Source of the DNA: Diospyros lotus
Taxonomy: Eukaryota > Streptophyta > Magnoliopsida > Ericales > Ebenaceae
Reading direction: 5' to 3'
Length of the DNA stretch: 64,000 nt
Assembly (NCBI RefSeq): GCF_014633365.1
Contig: NC_068347.1
Span: forward strand, 15,770,433-15,834,432
A program made the translations under genes and the position numbers. Positions 59,739 to 64,000 of this stretch are shown piece by piece (positions within the stretch are counted from its first letter, which is position 1; every line of letters begins with the position of its first letter). The notes below the pieces were generated by a model. It did not search any database, had not been told where the DNA came from, and worked only from the letters and a program-made list of their open reading frames with translations.

Positions 59739-60435
59739 CACTTCAATCAAATTGTGTTATTTAATGTAAAAATCACACATTGAAAGAAATGATGAATGCG
59801 ATATTAATAAGTTTTGAATTGCCTCAGAACATGTGGGGTGAAACAATTTTATCGAGCAATTATCTTTTAAATAAGATACCCTAAAAGAAAAAAGAGAAAA
59901 CTCTATATGAACTTTGGAAAGGTAGGAAACTATCTTACAAATACTTAAGAGTGTGGGGGTATCTAGCACAAGTTGTCGTCCAACACCAAAAAAAATGAAA
60001 ATAGGTTCTAAAACAATAGACTGTATCTTTATTGGGTATGCACATAACAGTAATGCTTATCGATTTCTTATGTATGAGTCTAAAAATCTAGACATACACA
60101 AGAACACTATAATGGAATCAAGAAATGCATCATTCTTTGAAGATGTGTTTCCTTGTAAATCTAAAGAGGGTTCAAGTTCGTCAAAATGAACATATGAAAC
60201 TATGAATGATGAAAGTCATGACTCAGAACATAAACAATAACTTCAAAATGAATCTAAACGTAGTAAAAGAACAAAAGTAGAAAAATCTTCTGGCCCAAAT
60301 TTTGTAACTTACTTGTTAGAAAATGAACCACAAAATTATGAAAAAGTTATAAATTCTTCAGAGGGACCTTTGTGGAAAGAAGCAATTAAAAATAAAGTTG
60401 ATTCTATCTTGCAAGATTATACTTGGGAGTATTAG
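59739..60435 (+). pseudogene. Copia integrase/RT boundary (continuation), broken
   Basis: This continues the 56498-58247 element beyond the solo LTR: NMWGE-like NCLRTCG remnants with shifts, then PTPKKMKIGSKTIDCIFIGY and ESRNASFFEDVFPCKSKEG (59970-60180). The last part, EGPLWKEAIKNKVDSILQDY (60361-60420), is the start of the RT domain. A new LTR then interrupts it at 60436. Stops at 60187 and 60238 and elsewhere make it inactive. Confidence 0.8.
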
Positions 60436-60589
60436 TGTAGTATGTCCTAATGCTAGATTTGGATAGCATCTAATGAGATTGTAAAAAATACATTTATTGT
60501 TGTTGTTGCAAAAAATACAACAATTAAATTTTACAACGTGGGATCTACTTAAGCTCGGTGTCTAGTGAAGTAAAGTTGCCGCTAGGAAG

Positions 60590-61045
60590 TTCACCACAAG
60601 GCTCTCGCTGCAAGGATCTTACCGCAAGGATGCTTGCCTCAAGGATCTTGCCACAAGGACCTCGCCACAAGGCTATTGCTGCAAGGATCTCACCACAAGG
60701 ACTTCGCCGCAAGGATCTTGCCACAAGGATCTCGCCACAAGGACTTCGTCGCAAGGATCTTGCCACAAGGCTATCGCCACAAGAATCTCGCCATAAAGAT
60801 CTCGTCACAAGGCTATCGTTGCAAGATCTTGCCACAAGGATCTCACCATAAGGACTTCGTTGCAAGGATCTTTGCCACAAAGCTATCGCCACAAGGATCT
60901 CGCCATGAAGACTTCACCGCAAGGATCTTGCCACAAAGATCCCGCCTTAAGGGTCTTCGCCACAAGGATCTTGCCATGAAGACTTCACCGCAAGGATCTT
61001 GCCACAAAGATCCTGCCTTAAGGGTCTTCGCCGCAAGAATATTGC
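60590..61045. repeat. short-unit minisatellite (about 14-16 bp), gccacaaggatct family
   Basis: About 30 imperfect copies of ccacaaggatctcg/ccgcaaggatcttg lie in tandem. Open frames over it on both strands are artefacts of a unit with few stops. Confidence 0.85.
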
Positions 61046-61299
61046 CCTGTTGATACTCCCAAATTAGTTGAAAGGCTCCCGGGAATCCTCGCCCGTGATA
61101 ACCCTCCGATGCCTAAGTCAGGGTCGGATGGAGATAATTATTCTCAAAAACAGTAAAAACGTAGTCAATGTGTCAAAATTTTGCCGAATTCTTGAGTTTT
61201 TTTTAATGTCCTGTAGCTAGGTATTTATAGGGCGCGCTTCTCAAGGATTTTTTTTGTTGACACGTGTCGCTTGTTGAGTGGGGAGTCTTAGTTTGAACG

Positions 61300-61815
61300 G
61301 GAAAAGACTCTTGCCGCAAGCCTCCTTGCTGCGAGACCATATACCTTGCCTTGTTGCTGCAAGACACTTGCCACAAGGCCCTTGCCGCAAGGCTTCCTTG
61401 GCTGTAAGCCCTTACTACGAGACTCCTATGGCCGCAAGCCTCCTTGCCGCGAGGCACCCTTAGCCACAACTCCCTTTGCCGCAAGCTCGCCACAAGCCTC
61501 CTTGTCGCAAGGCTCCCTTAGTCACAAGCTTTACCGCGATGTTCCCATGGCCGCAAGCCTTATTACCACAAACTCGTCGCAAGCCTTCTTACCTCGAGGC
61601 TCCCTTGGTCACAAGCTTTGTCGCAAGGTTCCCATGGTCGCAACTCCCCTTGCCACAAGCTCACTGTAAGCCTCATTGCCGCGAGGCTCACTTGGCTGCA
61701 AGCCTTGCCGTGAGGTTCCCATGGCCGCAAGCCTCCTTGCCGCGAGGCTACCTTACTGCAACTCCTCTTGCCCAAGCTTATCGCAAGCCTCCTTGCCACA
61801 AGACTTCGACCTCAA
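61300..61815. repeat. minisatellite, gccgcaagcctccttgcc family
   Basis: Units near 18-25 bp with ccgcaag, ccacaag and ccgcgagg cores alternate through U3 of the LTR. The same family reappears at 63000-63270 in the truncated LTR copy. Confidence 0.8.
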
Positions 61816-62064
61816 TTCTACATGCCCTGATCCTTTCTTTTGTGCTAGCTACTTGTTGTTGCTAGACCATGTTACCACAAGGCTCTTCATGCCACGAGCC
61901 ATTGCCATGAGCCCTATTGTTGAGCCCCAATCTTACCGCGAGCCTTCACTTTGCCACATAGGAGCTCACTATCATGATGATTCATCCTTAAGCACACAGT
62001 AGTAAAGTCTTGTTTAGGGATTATTTTGATTCAAAAAATTTCATCTTCTGCAGGTAGTACAACA

Positions 62065-62080
62065 ATTGCCCCCCACTCTT
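62065..62080 (-). other. polypurine tract of deleted Tat element
   Basis: The minus strand reads AGTGGGGGGCAAT directly before TGTTGTACTACC. It identifies 60501-62064 as the 3' LTR. Confidence 0.7.
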
Positions 62081-62169
62081 CTTTTTTGGCTTAAGGTGAA
62101 ATGGAAGAGTAGGAAAATTTCCTAAACCATTGCCAATCTCTCAAGATGGGAAGGTCCTTATTGCTTTGC

Positions 62170-62600
62170 CAAGATAATAGGCAGAATAGAGGGTTAATCG
62201 TGTTGACAAAGGGATTGTGTGAACCGTGTTGTCAGGCTGATAGGCAAGAAAATGGGTCAATCGTTTTCGGGGGACCGATTGTGTGAACCGTGTTGCCGAG
62301 CCGCTAGGTGGGACAACAGCCCAATCATTTTTTAGGGAGCGATTGTGCAAACTGCATTGCCAGGCTGTTAGGCAGGACAACAAGCCAATCGTTTTCGAGG
62401 GACCGATTGTGCGAACCATGTTGCCAGGCCGTTAGGCAAGACAATGGGCCAATCATTTGGATGAAAGGATTGTGCAAAACGCGTTGCCGGGCCATTAGGC
62501 GGGACAACGGGCCAATCCTTTTCAAGGGAGAAATTGTGTGAATTGAGTTGCCAGGTCATTAGATAGGACAACGAGCCAATCATTTAGATGAAGGGATTGT
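62170..62600. repeat. 62-63-bp tandem repeat, about 6.5 units
   Basis: The unit contains gattgtgcgaaccgtgttgc, caggccgttaggcaggacaa and gggccaatcgttttcgaggg in order. Successive starts lie near 62214, 62276, 62340, 62402, 62466 and 62530. The copies are 80-90% alike by eye. It lies just inside the 3' LTR, a usual place for tandem repeats in Tat elements. Confidence 0.85.
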
Positions 62601-62994
62601 TCTTAAGCCTTGGAAAATATAATAGAGAATGCACAGAAAGTAGTGATGTATTGCATTAAAGAGTATAAGCATCTTTTTTTTTTACATGGCTCGGTTACAC
62701 ATACCTAGGTCCATAACCCTGCCTGGGGCTTACGTTGATGTGTAAATTTAAAGTGTGCTACTCAAAATGAAAGAAACATTACAATTTTTTAAAGTTTGCC
62801 AATCAATCCTACGTGGTTGGTTTAGCAATGCCGAAAGTCTCTTTGCTCTTTTTTCCCTTTGTGGATGACACGTAGCAAATGCGTGCTTGTCGCTGGTCTT
62901 CTCAAATTTACCCTATGCCCGAAGGAGTAGGAAACTTTGTCAGTAGATAGAAGGAGGAGACTATGGTCCCAATGTCAGTAGATAGTAGGAGGAG

Positions 62995-63383
62995 ACAAGC
63001 CTCCTTGCCACAAGCTTGCCGTAAGCCTCCTTGCTGCTAGGCTCCCTTAGCCGTAAGCCTTGTCGCGAGGTTCCCATGGCCGCAAGCCTCCTTGTTGCGA
63101 GGCTCCCTTGCCACAACTCCTCTTACCACAAGACTTCACCCTCAATTTTACATGCCATGAGCCTTTCTTTTCTGCCGTCCACTCATTGTCGCAAGGCTCT
63201 TCATGCCTCAAGCCATTGCCACGAGCCCTATTGTTGCCACAAGCCCCGGTCTTATCGCGAGCCTCCACTTTACCATGTAGGAGCTCACTATCGTGATGAT
63301 CCGTCCTCAAGCACATTGTCGCAAAGTCTTGTTTAGGGATTATTTTGCTTCAAAAAATCCCATCTTCTGCAGGTGGTACAACA
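62995..63383 (-). mobile_element. 5' LTR remnant of deleted Tat element
   Basis: It matches the first part of the LTR only, from the outer end TGTTGTACCACCTGCAG at 63383 down to a junction near 62995. The rest of this LTR and nearly all of the interior are deleted. The ggtagatag/gacaag words at 62940-63000 mark the junction zone. Confidence 0.7.
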
Positions 63384-63556
63384 ATTGTATCTTTTTATAT
63401 ATATATATATTAATAAAATGCAAGATTATCTTTATTTATAAACTCTCCAATTATTATATGAATAAGTCCCTAGATCTCTTATGTTGAGAATCATATTCTT
63501 AAACTGTTAAGATTAGGTGACAAGATTATCTAGTGATAGGACTTCTTAAAAGATTT

Positions 63557-63603
63557 ATGGTCCTTAGATTAATCAGATAGGGACTGATTAATCTAAGGAC
63601 CAT
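63557..63603. repeat. perfect 20-bp inverted repeat with 7-nt loop
   Basis: ATGGTCCTTAGATTAATCAG (63557-63576) and its exact reverse complement (63584-63603) are separated by ATAGGGA. It is not followed by a T run, so it is not a typical intrinsic terminator. In LTR context it may form an RNA stem. Confidence 0.85.
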
Positions 63604-64000
63604 ATGATATGGGGATGTCTCTAGTAAACTCATGGGTGGTTGTTGGAGAATAATGCATTGAATGTGACACCAATGACTAACCATATGGCATTGCGGATAA
63701 TGGTCACATCATCTAAGTTATGATAGGGTAGCTAATCCTTAGACTTGAATTAACACAGTTGTCTTGTGTATCGGTATACGGGATTTGCTAATGGACCGAA
63801 GCATCCAATTGTGAGGTGGAGAGGTTCATCTATGTGGTTTCGTATTGTTGGTATATGGAGGCAGGTGTTAGGGATAGGATATGTCACCCTTGTTATTATT
63901 GATGAGGTGAATGTCTTATGTGGTCTATTGTTAGTATGACAGGACAATCTCTAACCAAGGCAGATTGATTATCATGAAAGGTATTTCCTGAGGTGTCATC

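Larger units (their letters stand above)
60501..62064 (-). mobile_element. 3' LTR (1564 bp) with minisatellites
   Basis: On the minus strand it begins TGTTGTACTACCTGCAG (62064) and ends TTTTGCAACAACA (60501). A TATA box TATAAATACC lies near 61230. CTGACTTAGGCATCGGAGGG, a word shared with many Tat LTRs, lies at 61105-61124 downstream of it. Repeats fill both U3 (61300-61810) and the downstream part (60590-61045). Confidence 0.8.
60501..63383 (-). mobile_element. internally deleted Tat-like Gypsy element (2883 bp)
   Basis: It has one full LTR (60501-62064), a polypurine tract with a short 3' interior, and a fragment of the second LTR (about 62995-63383). The direct repeat ATTGT (60496-60500 and 63384-63388) flanks it exactly. 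All coding parts are gone, leaving tandem repeats. The orientation is minus, set by the polypurine tract and by a TATA box in the LTR. Confidence 0.8.
60436..64000 (+). mobile_element. 5' part of a Copia-type LTR, interrupted and cut by the window edge
   Basis: TGTAGTATGTCCTAATGC starts abruptly inside the Copia RT. It continues to 60500, is interrupted by a deleted Tat element (60501-63383), and resumes at 63389 to the window end. No coding is seen in 63389-64000. The sequence has the style of Angela/Tork-type LTRs and contains a strong hairpin at 63557. The element's other end is out of view. Confidence 0.5.

Noticed and set aside
60545..61053. Frames on both strands with repeated QGSRHKDLA-like or RSLWRDSCG-like units
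   Set aside because: These are translations of the 14-16-bp minisatellite; a unit without stops opens all frames.

Overview
This is nuclear DNA from a flowering plant. The window is dominated by nested LTR retrotransposons of plant-specific lineages: Tat-type and chromovirus Ty3/Gypsy, SIRE-like and other Ty1/Copia. It also has a Mutator-like (MULE) DNA transposon with spliceosomal introns, a probable SINE, and one plausible host gene with a plant-type intron. No species can be named from this sequence alone. No rRNA, tRNA, CRISPR or organellar insert was recognised.

Layout. 1-7788: a minus-strand LTR element with 2.8-kb LTRs and a 3.6-kb non-coding interior (LARD-like); its 3' LTR runs off the left edge. 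8731-9560: a short element with terminal inverted repeats and 12-bp flanking repeats. 9573-12418: AT-rich debris with LTR and Copia 3'-end remnants. 12428-25949: one LTR related to the first element, split at 13050/24102 by an 11-kb minus-strand Tat Gypsy element. That Tat element has decayed gag-pol and a four-exon antisense ORF with its own TATA box. 25950-29094: non-coding, with a SINE at 28807-28987. 29100-31082: a clean solo LTR (target duplication CATGA).

33583-34761 (minus) holds the only convincing host gene, a two-exon YqaJ/lambda-exonuclease-fold nuclease-like protein of 347 aa. Just upstream of it lies a three-level nest at 35286-42654. An old minus-strand chromovirus is cut by a 346-bp solo LTR of its own family and by a complete plus-strand chromovirus (36167-41762) with a C-terminal chromodomain.

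42655-45829: further LTR pieces and unassigned sequence. 46128-50991: a MULE with 116-bp TIRs, a perfect 9-bp target duplication and a three-exon transposase gene (835 aa) without visible lesions. It sits inside an older copy of the element family seen at 8731. 51240-54417: 5' end of a SIRE-like Copia element whose LTR is full of the palindrome GTTTCGAAAC. 54438-55835: a Tat gag fragment. 56498-60435: a decayed Copia element split by a 1.49-kb solo LTR (target duplication TTATT). 60436-64000: the start of another LTR, split by a 2.9-kb internally deleted Tat element (target duplication ATTGT) rich in minisatellites.

The genes do not form a pathway. The window is a layered record of insertion, solo-LTR recombination, internal deletion and mutational decay around one small nuclear gene. 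The most intact mobile system is the MULE. The most unusual structure is the promoter-plus-introns antisense gene in the Tat element.
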